A stretch of 63,193 nucleotides of DNA from positions 1 through 63,193 of the forward strand of contig JAOIHS010000001.1 of the NCBI GenBank assembly GCA_028135785.1, in the 5' to 3' direction. Shown piece by piece: positions 35,186 to 43,895 of this stretch. Numbering within the stretch: position 1 is the stretch's first letter; the number at the start of each line of letters is the position of its first letter. The position numbers and the translations under genes were made by a program. Origin of the DNA: SAR86 cluster bacterium (GTDB lineage Bacteria; Pseudomonadota; Gammaproteobacteria; Magnimaribacterales; AG-339-G14). The notes below the pieces were generated by a model. That model did not search any database, was not told the DNA's origin, and saw only the letters and a program-made list of their open reading frames with translations.

Positions 35186-35203
35186 TTACTCCCACTCAAT
35201 GAG
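35186..35203 (-). repeat. guaA 3'-end copy E
   Basis: On the minus strand this reads CTCATTGAGTGGGAGTAA, Leu-Ile-Glu-Trp-Glu-stop. It shares the invariant core TCCCACTCAAT (plus strand) with copies A, C, D and guaA. About 10 bases further on the plus side is TGAAACCCTT, also found beside copy D. A tRNA 3' fragment lies 29 bases away. Confidence 0.78.
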
Positions 35204-35231
35204 TAATACCCTCTGAAACCCTTGTAAATTT

Positions 35232-35270
35232 TGGGCTCGGGGGGACTCGAACCTCCGACCAACAGATTCT
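35232..35270 (-). pseudogene. tRNA 3'-end fragment
   Basis: On the minus strand GGTCGGAGGTTCGAGTCC has the form of a variable loop, T-stem and T-loop (TTCGAGT), followed by CCCC and an acceptor-like GAGCCCA. The 5' half with its D-arm is absent: upstream sequence is the 3' end of the lipoprotein gene, and the anticodon region does not pair. It is a fragment, not a working tRNA. tRNA 3' ends are classic integration targets, so this is probably carried by or left by an element. The isotype cannot be told. Confidence 0.6.
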
Positions 35271-35295
35271 TAGAACATAGATTACCTAAAAATAG

Positions 35296-37566
35296 TTAAT
35301 TAAGTTGTCGAGCAAACAAATCTCTTACTTTATTATCAGCTCCAGCAACAGGACACATCATTATCTTTCTAACATCTCCCACAGTAAAACCTATCTCTCT
35401 ATTAGATTTTCTTAGACTTCCATCCAGGAATTTTTTAAAGTCTTCATCTCCTAAGGTTGTGCTGAACAAATTAAAATAGCAACTCAAACAAGCATTATAA
35501 GCTCTCTCTAATCTTGCATTTTTTGCCTCGAGACTACCACTAAAGTAATAATTTATTATGAAAGCTCCATCATCTTCTTTCAAAATATTACATGCTTCTC
35601 CAGAAGGAGATTTTTTGAAATCAGCGAATAATTCTTTTCTTTGTTGTTTTTTCTTTCTCTTTGCTTCCTCTTTCTTTCTTTCTTCTAAATCTGCATATAA
35701 CGATAAATCTGTTTGTATTTTTACTGCAAGTTTTGCTAAAGGTGAATAAGCATTGGTATTTTGAGAAACGTATATTGAAACGTTGCCTTCTAAGCATTGT
35801 TTAAATTGTGAAACCGCAAAGTTATCAGACACTGATTCGTTAGCTAAAATTAACCGGCCTCTGGCAACTCTATCTACATACGTTTCAGTTATTGTTGGTA
35901 TTTCATTTTTAACAGTGCCAAGCAAATCAAGTGCTTCTTTAGCCTCCCTGCCTCTATAACAATTTTGTAAGCTTGATAAATCATAATAATGCTCAAGATA
36001 CCTATTAAGTGCCACTTCAGAATCAATAAGTGGATTCTTTTTTTCGTAAGCTTCTCGTCTTATTCCTTTTCGAACTCCATCTTCATAGACAGTGTAAGTT
36101 TGCAAATAATTCATTGAACTTGTTATAAGTTCTCTTTGCATCTCTCCAACATCGCTATTAAATTCCTTTGGTAAACTTTGCCAAGTTATAAAATCAGACG
36201 TATCGAATACTTCAGGTGCACAATCTTGACTGTTATAGCCGCGTCTCCATTGCTTATCTTGAGGATAAAACAAATTGCTATCTGCGCATTTACTAATGTC
36301 ATAAAATTTTGCATTAGGAGAGAAAGATCCAAAGTCAAGAAGCTCTTTGTATACTTCTGATATATGCTTTTCTAAGTACTCTTGGTCCCCAACTGCAAGA
36401 GCATATCTTTGGTCTTTTTCTCTGTTTGTTGAGTAGTTTATATTTTCATAATCTGTTGGTTTCTCAAGCGCATATTTTGCAATTAAATATAAAGAATTAT
36501 TAGGAAGATAAGATTTCTCAAAATCTTTAACCCCGAATTGGTCAAATTTAGAATCCATACCAAAACAATAATCAGCAATCATTGGTATTTTTCCATCTTT
36601 GACTTCCAAGCCATCGCATAAAAAAGCATTGTTTATGGGATCGCCGGAAGCATCCATTCCAACTATCAATCCATTGAGCGAATCAATAGTAGTATTTTTA
36701 AAACTTAAAATAGGGGTAATACTGTTTATAGTTGTATTATTTCTACTCTGTACAGATAAATTTAAGAAAGTAAAATTTTTAAAACTAGAGTTTTGTGTTT
36801 CTAGAGATAAATTTAAAACACAATTCTCCCAATTTGGACTGCTATAGCATTCATCAGTAAATCTACCTTCATGACTATTTTTTAGAACAAAGTCTTCTAT
36901 ATCTGAATTAGAGATTTTCAAAGAGATTATAGCTTGCTCATCTTGTTCAATAAGCACTTCTATTTTTCCTGTTACATTGTCGAGTGTAAGATATGACGCA
37001 GCTACATTTTCCCCAAATTTTAAGTTTTCTAAAGACGAATCAATAATTTTAAAATTATCTAAAAGCGCAACGTCATCTGGCCTGAATTTAGCTCCTTCAA
37101 AAGAAACGTTTTTGAACTTACTATTTTTAAAAGTTACATTCTTAATTGTTATTGCACTAATAACCAAGTCCTCAAGAGTAACATTTTCATAAATACATTC
37201 TTCTTCACACAATAAATCATTTGCTTCGATAGTGTTCTTGTTAAAATCTTTAACAACAAAAATTTCGCCGTCTAAATAATTTATTCTTTGTGAAATTTTG
37301 TTATTTAAAAAAATTTCATCCGCAATCAAGTCACCACTTTCTGAGAAATAAGCTTTTTTGATTGTTTTTCCATCTTCGAAAGAAATTGTATTTTTTATAA
37401 CGGTCCCTTCATTATAGTAATCTGAAGCTATGCCGGAGAATAGATTGCCATCTTTATAAGCCAATCCATTTTCAAAATTTATATCTTGAAGGTTAGAATC
37501 GCTTGAACAACTAATTATAAAAATTAACAAAAATGAATTTATTAAAAATATCTTTATTTTATTCAT
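35296..37566 (-). CDS. Large lipoprotein with MORN-like and pentapeptide-like repeats
   Basis: A roughly 756-residue lipoprotein. The start is placed at ATG 37566, since MNKIKIFLINSFLLIFIISC then gives a standard lipoprotein signal; an upstream Met at 37605 would add a charged 13-residue lead. Early repeats (DGNLFSGIASDYYNEGTVIK, AYFSESGDLIADEIFLNN) are like the YwqK/MORN antitoxin-like repeats. Next, NVTFKNSKFKNVSFEGAKF resembles pentapeptide repeats. A Lys/Glu-rich helix (EERKKEEAKRKKKQQRKE) precedes a Cys-containing C-terminal domain. No function is recognised. It is the first gene after guaA in the island and probably laterally acquired. Confidence 0.72.
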   Translation of the reverse strand: MNKIKIFLINSFLLIFIISCSSDSNLQDINFENGLAYKDGNLFSGIASDYYNEGTVIKNTISFEDGKTIKKAYFSESGDLIADEIFLNNKISQRINYLDGEIFVVKDFNKNTIEANDLLCEEECIYENVTLEDLVISAITIKNVTFKNSKFKNVSFEGAKFRPDDVALLDNFKIIDSSLENLKFGENVAASYLTLDNVTGKIEVLIEQDEQAIISLKISNSDIEDFVLKNSHEGRFTDECYSSPNWENCVLNLSLETQNSSFKNFTFLNLSVQSRNNTTINSITPILSFKNTTIDSLNGLIVGMDASGDPINNAFLCDGLEVKDGKIPMIADYCFGMDSKFDQFGVKDFEKSYLPNNSLYLIAKYALEKPTDYENINYSTNREKDQRYALAVGDQEYLEKHISEVYKELLDFGSFSPNAKFYDISKCADSNLFYPQDKQWRRGYNSQDCAPEVFDTSDFITWQSLPKEFNSDVGEMQRELITSSMNYLQTYTVYEDGVRKGIRREAYEKKNPLIDSEVALNRYLEHYYDLSSLQNCYRGREAKEALDLLGTVKNEIPTITETYVDRVARGRLILANESVSDNFAVSQFKQCLEGNVSIYVSQNTNAYSPLAKLAVKIQTDLSLYADLEERKKEEAKRKKKQQRKELFADFKKSPSGEACNILKEDDGAFIINYYFSGSLEAKNARLERAYNACLSCYFNLFSTTLGDEDFKKFLDGSLRKSNREIGFTVGDVRKIMMCPVAGADNKVRDLFARQLN

Positions 37567-37630
37567 TAGATTATCTCTCTTATTTTGTCTTTTTCTTCTT
37601 ACCATACCTTTATGTTTTTTAGTAAGTGAC

Positions 37631-37724
37631 CAAACTTTGCGCTAAAGTTTGTATCTACAGAACAAAAATACTATAAGAATAAGGATATTGTCAAAAGTTT
37701 GTATTAAGTTTGTATCTGTAGAAT
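37631..37724. repeat. AAGTTTGTAT repeats and hairpin beside guaA
   Basis: AAGTTTGTAT occurs at 37645-37654, 37695-37704 and 37706-37715. Two copies extend to the related blocks GTATCTACAGAA and GTATCTGTAGAA. In addition CAAACTTT (37631-37638) pairs perfectly with AAAGTTTG (37644-37651). They lie 30 to 125 bases from the guaA stop and may be arm sites of the most recent recombinase, distinct from the TTTACAACA type. Confidence 0.45.
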
Positions 37725-37754
37725 CTTTATTTTTAGTGGTTTCAGAGCCACCCT

Positions 37755-37772
37755 TTATTCCCACTCAATAGT
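37755..37772 (-). repeat. guaA 3' end (site F), parent of the repeat family
   Basis: The functional guaA gene ends ACTATTGAGTGGGAATAA (Thr-Ile-Glu-Trp-Glu-stop). The core TCCCACTCAAT on the plus strand is the invariant part of five sites in this window. In other bacteria the guaA 3' end is a known integration hotspot for genomic islands. Confidence 0.85.
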
Positions 37773-39317
37773 GGCTGGTGGTTTGCTAGAAATATCATAG
37801 ACAACTCTTGAAACTTGCGGTATTTCATTGATGATTCGATCCGATAATAAATTTAAAAATTCATGATCAAGCTTGGCTGCATTAGCAGTCATAAAATCTG
37901 TTGTTTCAGCAGCTCTTAAAGCAATAACGTATTCATACCTTCTGGCATCTCCAACTACGCCAACACTTTTAATAGGCAAGAAAACTGCAAAAGCTTGGCT
38001 TACTTTGTCATAGAGATTGTGACTGTTTAATTCTTCCATAAAAATAAAATCAGCTGCTCTCAATATTTCTAGTCTTTCTTTTTTTATTTCTCCGAGAGTT
38101 CTTACAGCTAAACCTGGTCCTGGAAAAGGATGTCTGTTAATTAAATAATCTGGCAGACCAAGTTCTTTCCCTATTTTTCTGACCTCATCTTTAAACAAAG
38201 AAGTTAATGGTTCAACTAAAGGTAATTTCAAATAAGATGGCAAGCCACCAACATTATGATGAGATTTTATAATGTGCGCTTTGCCGTTTTTAATACCCGA
38301 AGATTCAATGACATCTGGATAAATTGTGCCTTGAGCCAAGAATGAAATATTTTTTAGTTTTTTGGTTTCTTTCAAGAAGACATCAATAAAAGTTTTGCCA
38401 ATTATTTTTCTTTTCTTCTCGGGATCAGACTCCCCTTTTAAATTCTTAAGAAATAACTTCTCGCTATCTGAAAAATTTATATTTAGTTTCAACCCTCGTT
38501 TTAGATCTTTTTTAACTTGTTCGGCTTCGCCTTTTCTGAGCAGACCATTATCCACAAAAATACATTCTAAGTTTTTGCCTATTGCTTTTGAAAGCAAGGC
38601 TGCCACTACCGATGAATCGACTCCACCTGAGATTCCTAATAATACTTTCTTATCTCCAACTTGAGACTTAATATCTTGGATTAATGAATCAACAATATTT
38701 TTGGGTCGCCATTTTCCACTACACCCACAAATATCTTTAACAAAAGTTTTTAAGATTTTCTGACCCTGATTGGTGTGCGTTACTTCAGGATGAAATTGAA
38801 AACCATATTTTTTTAATTTTATATTTTCAAAAGCAGCAATTGCGCTATTGTTAGAAGAACCTATTTTTTTAAAACCTTTTGGCAAATTAGTAACTTTATC
38901 GCCATGACTCATCCAGACATTTAAATCTTTAGTTTTTGTTGAAAGGCCAGAAAAGATTAACCCTTTATTAACTTTAAGAACTGCATTACCAAATTCTCTT
39001 TTATCAGAAGAACTAACGATGCCGCCAAAATGCTTTGCCATAGTTTGCATGCCGTAACAAATACCAAGAACAGGGATATTACTGTCCAGCAGTTTTGGAT
39101 CAAATTTAAGTGCTTTTTTAGTATTAACTGACTCTGGTCCCCCAGACATGATTACTCCAGAGGCATTCATTTCTATAATTCGTTTTAGAGATGTTTCGTG
39201 GGGTAAGATTTCGGAGTAAACTCCCGCTTCCCTTATGCGACGAGCAATGAGTTGGGTGTATTGCGAGCCAAAGTCGAGAATAATTATTTTTTCAGATGTT
39301 ATTCCAGCTTTCACCAA
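37755..39317 (-). CDS. guaA: GMP synthase (glutamine-hydrolysing)
   Basis: It converts XMP to GMP using ATP and glutamine, in the last step of GMP synthesis. The amidotransferase domain has [15 protein letters not shown] with the nucleophile Cys, and HPEVTHT with the His-x-Glu. The ATP pyrophosphatase domain has the P-loop [15 protein letters not shown]. The C-terminal dimer domain ends [13 protein letters not shown]. The 520 residues match the usual 525. It starts one base after the guaB stop, so guaB-guaA is an operon. Its last codons are the repeated attachment-like site of the downstream island. Confidence 0.97.
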   Translation of the reverse strand: MVKAGITSEKIIILDFGSQYTQLIARRIREAGVYSEILPHETSLKRIIEMNASGVIMSGGPESVNTKKALKFDPKLLDSNIPVLGICYGMQTMAKHFGGIVSSSDKREFGNAVLKVNKGLIFSGLSTKTKDLNVWMSHGDKVTNLPKGFKKIGSSNNSAIAAFENIKLKKYGFQFHPEVTHTNQGQKILKTFVKDICGCSGKWRPKNIVDSLIQDIKSQVGDKKVLLGISGGVDSSVVAALLSKAIGKNLECIFVDNGLLRKGEAEQVKKDLKRGLKLNINFSDSEKLFLKNLKGESDPEKKRKIIGKTFIDVFLKETKKLKNISFLAQGTIYPDVIESSGIKNGKAHIIKSHHNVGGLPSYLKLPLVEPLTSLFKDEVRKIGKELGLPDYLINRHPFPGPGLAVRTLGEIKKERLEILRAADFIFMEELNSHNLYDKVSQAFAVFLPIKSVGVVGDARRYEYVIALRAAETTDFMTANAAKLDHEFLNLLSDRIINEIPQVSRVVYDISSKPPATIEWE

Positions 39318-39318
39318 T

Positions 39319-40785
39319 CTAGCTCATTCGGTAATTGGGAGCTTCTTTTGTAACGCTCACATCATGGACATGACTCTCGGTTATTCCAGAAGAAGTGATT
39401 TGAACAAATTTTGGTTTTGTCTTCATAGTTTCTATATCTTTAGATCCGGTATAGCCCATACTTTGTCTTAGACCTCCTAAAGTTTGATGAAGAGTTGTTT
39501 CCACCCAGCCTTTATAGGGCACTCGACCTTCGATACCTTCAGGTACTAATTTATCCGATTGCGTAACGTTTCCTTGAAAATAACGATCACCAGAATTAGT
39601 TTCTCCAGACATAGCTCCCACAGAGCCCATGCCACGATAAGATTTGTAACTTCGACCTTGGTATAGCTCTACCTGTCCAGGTGCTTCTTCTGTTCCCGCT
39701 AAAATTCCACCCAACATGACCGTATCGGCACCAGCAGCAATTGCTTTCGCAATATCGCCGGAAAATCTTATGCCGCCATCGGCTATTACTGGAACACCTT
39801 TTTTGCCAATCGCCTTCACCACATTAACTATCGCCGTAATTTGAGGAACCCCAACTCCTGTGACTATTCTGGTGGTGCAAATAGATCCAGGACCTATTCC
39901 TATTTTTACTGCATCTGCACCGGCTTTTACTAAAGCCAAGGCTCCTTCTCCAGTAGCAACATTTCCTCCAATTACTTGTAGATCTGGGTAAACAGACTTA
40001 ACCAATTTAACCCTATCGATAATTCCTTTTGAATGGCCATGGGCACTATCAACAACAATGGCATCGACGCCCGCCGTTACTAGAGCTTCTAATCTTTCTT
40101 CGGTATCGGTTCCATTGCCTATAGCTGCACCAGTTAATAATCTACCCTCTAAATCTTTTGACGCAAAAGGAAAATCTTTATTTTTATTTATGTCTTTGAG
40201 AGTGACCAATCCTTTGAGTTTAAAGCTTTCATCGACGAGTAATATTTTTTCTATTCTATTTTGATAGAGCAATCCTTTTATAGTTTCTAAATCTTCATTT
40301 TCTTTTGCCGTAATTAACCTATCCTTTGGCGTCATGATGGTGCCTACGTTAGCAGCAAGATCTGACACATTTCTAAAATCTCTAGAAGTAACTATTCCTA
40401 CTAAATTTCCATCATCGACAACTGGCATTCCTGAAATGTTTAGATCTTGGGTCAACTTAGTCAATTCACCAATAGTTTTATTGGAGGAAATAGTTATTGG
40501 ATCTCTTACAATTCCACTCTCAAATTTTTTGACTGTAGATACTTCCTGAGCTTGATCCTGAACAGATAGATTTTTATGAATGATACCAATTCCACCAAGT
40601 TCAGCTAACGCTATAGCCATTCGTGATTCTGTAACGGTATCCATTGCTGCAGAAAGCACAGGAATTTTTAGTGATATATTTTTTGTTAATTTGGTGGTTA
40701 AATCAGCTTCATGAGGAAGAACCTCAGAGTAGTCAGGTACAAGGAGTACGTCGTCGAAAGTCAATGCTTGTTCTAATAGCAACAT
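39319..40785 (-). CDS. guaB: Inosine-5'-monophosphate dehydrogenase
   Basis: It oxidises IMP to XMP with NAD+, the first committed step to guanine nucleotides. The start at 40785 gives [20 protein letters not shown], like E. coli, and 488 residues in total; a longer frame to 40854 would run over the divergent MFS promoter. Two CBS domains sit in the middle ([21 protein letters not shown] and [18 protein letters not shown]). The catalytic Cys loop is [19 protein letters not shown], and the flap is in the block from MGSVGAMS to [16 protein letters not shown]. Followed by guaA with a one-base gap. Confidence 0.97.
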   Translation of the reverse strand: MLLLEQALTFDDVLLVPDYSEVLPHEADLTTKLTKNISLKIPVLSAAMDTVTESRMAIALAELGGIGIIHKNLSVQDQAQEVSTVKKFESGIVRDPITISSNKTIGELTKLTQDLNISGMPVVDDGNLVGIVTSRDFRNVSDLAANVGTIMTPKDRLITAKENEDLETIKGLLYQNRIEKILLVDESFKLKGLVTLKDINKNKDFPFASKDLEGRLLTGAAIGNGTDTEERLEALVTAGVDAIVVDSAHGHSKGIIDRVKLVKSVYPDLQVIGGNVATGEGALALVKAGADAVKIGIGPGSICTTRIVTGVGVPQITAIVNVVKAIGKKGVPVIADGGIRFSGDIAKAIAAGADTVMLGGILAGTEEAPGQVELYQGRSYKSYRGMGSVGAMSGETNSGDRYFQGNVTQSDKLVPEGIEGRVPYKGWVETTLHQTLGGLRQSMGYTGSKDIETMKTKPKFVQITSSGITESHVHDVSVTKEAPNYRMS

Positions 40786-40821
40786 TTTCAGATTATACAG
40801 AAACAATTGAGAAAATAAACT

Positions 40822-42057
40822 ATGGATAAAGTAACTAAATTCAAAGGATGGCAAATGGTTTACACAGCCATGATGATGGAATTTTCAGTAGTCGGCTTTG
40901 TTTTTTATTGTTTCCCACTAATGTTTGCCCATTTAGAAAGAGATTTGGGTGCGACACAATCTGAATTATCAGGCGCCCTATCTCTTTTTTTTATTTTTTC
41001 TGTAGTTGCCTCAATATTCTTAGGAAGATTACTAGATAAATATTCTGTAAAAAAAATAATGACTATTGGCGGAGTTTTTTTTAGCTTAGGTCTTTTTTCG
41101 ATTGCATTCATTGAAGATAGTTTCAGTTTGTTGTTAATTTATGCAACATTAATAGCTGCAGGTGGTCCTGCATTGGGAAATCTATCCGTTACTAAACTAG
41201 TGGCTAATTGGTTTGAAAGTAAAGCTGGAATGGCTTTGGGTATTGCAGCAATAGGAATATCTTTTTCAGGAGTTGTCTTGCCTATTTTAGTTGATCCATT
41301 GATTGATCTAATTGGCTGGAGAAATGTTTATTTAGTCTTTGGATCTATTGTTATTTTTATTCTTTTGCCAACAATAAGATTTTTGGTGATAGACAATCCC
41401 GAGGAAGTAGGCCAAAAGAAAGATAACTTAGAAGTTCAACCAAAAGAGATTGTTCAAAATAACTTATTGGAAATATCAGATTTTTTTAAATCGAAAATAT
41501 TTTGGATAATTTCTTTAACGTTTGCATTTCAATTTTTTGCTATGGGAGGAGTGCTTTTACATCTTCCTTTGCACTCTGAAAAAATAGGTTTTATTGAGAC
41601 TTTTTCTATTTTTGGATTCCCTATAAAACAGTATGTTTTTGCTTATTCTTTGGCAGCGCTTGGAGGCGTAGCTGGAAAAATTTTATTTGGCTATCTCATT
41701 GATAAACTAATGGCTAACAAACCAGTGATGATAATGATGTTGATGCAATCTATTGGTATTTTTGGTTTGACCATGTCTGAAGGTTTTGGTTTATTTACAA
41801 TCTTTTGTTTTATATTTGGAATGGGTTTTGGTGGAGCAATGGTTTTGATGAGCGCCTGTTTTTTAAAAGCATTTGGATCAATAAACCTTGGCTCAGTGAG
41901 AGGTTTTTCTGGGTTGATAGTGGTTCCACTTCAGCCAGTTGGAATCTTTATCGTTGGAAAGTCTTTTGACTTAAATCTTTATATTGAAGCTTTTTTAATG
42001 ATGGGAGCAGTCACATTGATTGGGTTTGCATTAGGATCTAGAATAATTATTAGATAA
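40822..42057 (+). CDS. MFS transporter (monocarboxylate/OFA-like)
   Basis: A 411-residue twelve-helix major facilitator. The loop 2-3 motif reads [15 protein letters not shown] (the family GRxxDRxGxR pattern in divergent form), and its second-half counterpart is [15 protein letters not shown]. Overall layout resembles the oxalate/formate and monocarboxylate branch. It is divergent from guaB with only 36 bases between the starts, so both promoters overlap. It meets the convergent phhB gene four bases after its stop. The substrate is unknown. Confidence 0.85.
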   Translation: MDKVTKFKGWQMVYTAMMMEFSVVGFVFYCFPLMFAHLERDLGATQSELSGALSLFFIFSVVASIFLGRLLDKYSVKKIMTIGGVFFSLGLFSIAFIEDSFSLLLIYATLIAAGGPALGNLSVTKLVANWFESKAGMALGIAAIGISFSGVVLPILVDPLIDLIGWRNVYLVFGSIVIFILLPTIRFLVIDNPEEVGQKKDNLEVQPKEIVQNNLLEISDFFKSKIFWIISLTFAFQFFAMGGVLLHLPLHSEKIGFIETFSIFGFPIKQYVFAYSLAALGGVAGKILFGYLIDKLMANKPVMIMMLMQSIGIFGLTMSEGFGLFTIFCFIFGMGFGGAMVLMSACFLKAFGSINLGSVRGFSGLIVVPLQPVGIFIVGKSFDLNLYIEAFLMMGAVTLIGFALGSRIIIR

Positions 42058-42061
42058 CAAA

Positions 42062-42409
42062 TTAACTTGAGTAAATTTCGTCTGTTTTTGCTGCAGCAAT
42101 AAAATCATTTTTGTGAAGTCCTTTGATTTTATGAGACCACCAGGAAACGCTAACTTTACCCCACTCTAAGATTATCTCAGGATGATGATCTTCCATTTCT
42201 GCCATAGCTGCAACTTTAGAAACAAAGCTTAAACCTTCTAAATAAGACTTAAAAGCAAAGCCACACTTTAGCCTTTTTATATTTTCAATTTCTATAATTT
42301 CCCATGCAGGAATTTGGGGTTTCAAGTCGATAATTTCTTGATCAGTAACTAACGGTGCATCTATAGTACATGCTTCGCAAGTCTTTAAAGTTAATTTATC
42401 ATCATTCAT
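42062..42409 (-). CDS. phhB: 4a-hydroxytetrahydrobiopterin dehydratase
   Basis: A 115-residue pterin-4a-carbinolamine dehydratase, which regenerates the pterin cofactor of aromatic amino acid hydroxylases. The active-site block is AAMAEMEDHHPEIILEWGKVSVSWWSH in family terms, with the paired His residues (DHHPE) and VSWWSHK. An N-terminal CEACTID segment is typical of the proteobacterial branch. The gene begins immediately after the fumC gene with no gap on the same strand. No phhA is seen in the window. Confidence 0.9.
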   Translation of the reverse strand: MNDDKLTLKTCEACTIDAPLVTDQEIIDLKPQIPAWEIIEIENIKRLKCGFAFKSYLEGLSFVSKVAAMAEMEDHHPEIILEWGKVSVSWWSHKIKGLHKNDFIAAAKTDEIYSS

Positions 42410-43813
42410 TTAATTAATTCCACCTTTTGTAAGCTTCAATGGATCTAGAATTTTCTTTAATTTTGCTTCCGTTAAGTTTGTTTCTTCAAGTGCTACTTCG
42501 ATTATAGGTCGATTTTCTTTATAAGCTTTTTTTGCTATAGCTGCTGCTTTTTCATAACCAATGATTGGGTTTAAGGCTGTCACTAGTATAGGGTTTTTAC
42601 TTAGTGATTTATCTATAGAAGCTTTATTAACTTTGAAAGTCTTAATTGCCTTGTCAGCTAAACCTTCCATACCTCCAGCAAGAATATTGATGCTTTTTAA
42701 AAGGTTATAACAAATGACAGGTAACATAACATTAAGTTGAAAATTTCCAGCTTGTGCAGCAACGGTAATGGTTGCATCATTTCCAATTACATCTGCAGCC
42801 ACCATAGTAACTGCTTCAGGTATAACAGGATTTACCTTTCCCGGCATGATGCTACTTCCTGGTTGAAGAGCTTTCAATTCGATTTCAGAAAGTCCGGATA
42901 AAGGACCACTATTCATCCACCTGAGATCATTTGATATTTTCATTAAAATAACTGCTAAATTTTTTAACTCTCCCGAAACTTGAACTGAAGAATCCTGAGC
43001 GCTCAGATCATGAAAAAAATTATCGCAAGGTACAAATTTTCCACCGGTTAGCCTTGCAACTTCATTAGCGAATAACTTAGCAAATCTTGGATGAGCATTT
43101 ATTCCTGTCCCTATTGCAGTTCCTCCTTGTGGTAGCTCTAATAATTTTTGCTCGAGTATTTTTAACATTGCTTTTGAAGATTTTAATTGCGAAGACCAAC
43201 CGCTTAATTCCTGAGAAAAATCAATTGGCATTGCGTCCATTAAATGGGTTCTTCCTGTTTTAACTATTCCCTCGAGAGAGCTTGCTTTTTTATCTATTGT
43301 CACAATTAATTTATCCAATGCGGGAAGTAGTTTATTTGTTAAATCGCTATATGCACTTATTTTAATTGCAGAAGGAATTACATCATTGCTACTTTGACTC
43401 ATATTTACGTCATCATTTGGATCAATATCTACTCCACTCGATTTGGTCGCTAGATTGGCAATTACTTCATTGGCATTCATATTTGAGCTAGTTCCCGAAC
43501 CTGTTTGAAAAACATCTACGGGAAACTCTTTATTATGCTTACTTTGCCAGACTTCTTTTGCTGCTTTTGAAATGGCATTTGCTTTCTTAGAGTCTAATAA
43601 ACCTAATTTATTATTTGTTTTCGCTGCTGCATCTTTAATAATGCCAAGAGAATCTACAAAGGAATTTGTAAAAGGGAAATCCATTTTAATTCCGCTTATA
43701 GGAAAATTTTCTATAGCTCTTTGAGTTTGCGCCCCGTATAAAGCATTTCTTGGAACATAAACCTCACCTAAAGTATCTTTTTCTAATCGATAACCTTTTT
43801 TAACTTTTGCCAT
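42410..43813 (-). CDS. fumC: Fumarate hydratase class II
   Basis: It hydrates fumarate to malate in the TCA cycle and needs no iron-sulfur cluster. The start at 43813 gives MAKVKKGYRLEKDTLGEVYVP and 467 residues, exactly the E. coli length; a Met at 43846 would add 11. Visible features are GTSSNMNANEVIAN, SNDVIPSAIKI, TGRTHLMDAMPI and the superfamily signature GSSIMPGKVNPV. A TACAATTGTA palindrome lies about 20 bases upstream of the start and may be a promoter element. The gene is directly followed by phhB. It complements the sdh genes at the other end of the window. Confidence 0.95.
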   Translation of the reverse strand: MAKVKKGYRLEKDTLGEVYVPRNALYGAQTQRAIENFPISGIKMDFPFTNSFVDSLGIIKDAAAKTNNKLGLLDSKKANAISKAAKEVWQSKHNKEFPVDVFQTGSGTSSNMNANEVIANLATKSSGVDIDPNDDVNMSQSSNDVIPSAIKISAYSDLTNKLLPALDKLIVTIDKKASSLEGIVKTGRTHLMDAMPIDFSQELSGWSSQLKSSKAMLKILEQKLLELPQGGTAIGTGINAHPRFAKLFANEVARLTGGKFVPCDNFFHDLSAQDSSVQVSGELKNLAVILMKISNDLRWMNSGPLSGLSEIELKALQPGSSIMPGKVNPVIPEAVTMVAADVIGNDATITVAAQAGNFQLNVMLPVICYNLLKSINILAGGMEGLADKAIKTFKVNKASIDKSLSKNPILVTALNPIIGYEKAAAIAKKAYKENRPIIEVALEETNLTEAKLKKILDPLKLTKGGIN

Positions 43814-43895
43814 AATTTTTATAATGTTTAAAATACAATTGTACAAAAATTTAGTTTGTTAATACCAGCTAAATTAATAATATTATGAGGTAAAG

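Larger units (their letters stand above)
34051..35203. mobile_element. Putative integrase-less insertion at guaA carrying one methyltransferase
   Basis: This segment runs from guaA 3'-end copy D to copy E. Just inside each end lie copies of the nonamer TTTACAACA (34121, inverted at 34199; and 35088, 35100, 35138, with a near copy at 35128). Identical short repeats just inside both attachment-like ends are how recombinase arm sites look in an integrated element. The only substantial gene is a methyltransferase. No integrase is present, so it would depend on one elsewhere or be a deletion remnant. The mobility call is inference from these repeats. Confidence 0.5.
28820..37772. mobile_element. 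Composite accessory island at the guaA 3' end
   Basis: Bounded by the guaA stop and the outermost copy A, this region of about 8.9 kb is cut by copies B-E of the guaA 3' end, all in the same orientation. Cargo is a beta-barrel protein, a GT2 enzyme, a VCBS lipoprotein, a small exported protein, a methyltransferase and a large lipoprotein. Gene density is lower than elsewhere and codon use varies. No integrase, transposase or phage gene is visible. It looks like serial site-specific integration in which each newcomer restored guaA and pushed older copies outward. Confidence 0.65.

Noticed and set aside
35041-35199. Plus-strand 52-codon ORF ending inside guaA copy E
   Set aside because: Its Gln-rich sequence is produced by the TTTACAACA repeats, it has no ribosome site, and it ends in the antisense of the guaA core. 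Treated as chance.
35232-35280. Intact tRNA gene
   Set aside because: Only the T-arm and 3' acceptor side are present; no D-arm or paired anticodon stem upstream on the minus strand.
37725-37757. Intrinsic terminator directly after guaA (GTGG...CCAC hairpin)
   Set aside because: The stem is only four or five pairs and is not followed by a T-run on the guaA strand.
43834-43843. TACAATTGTA palindrome before fumC as an operator
   Set aside because: Ten-base AT-rich palindromes are common by chance in this composition; mentioned in the fumC entry only.
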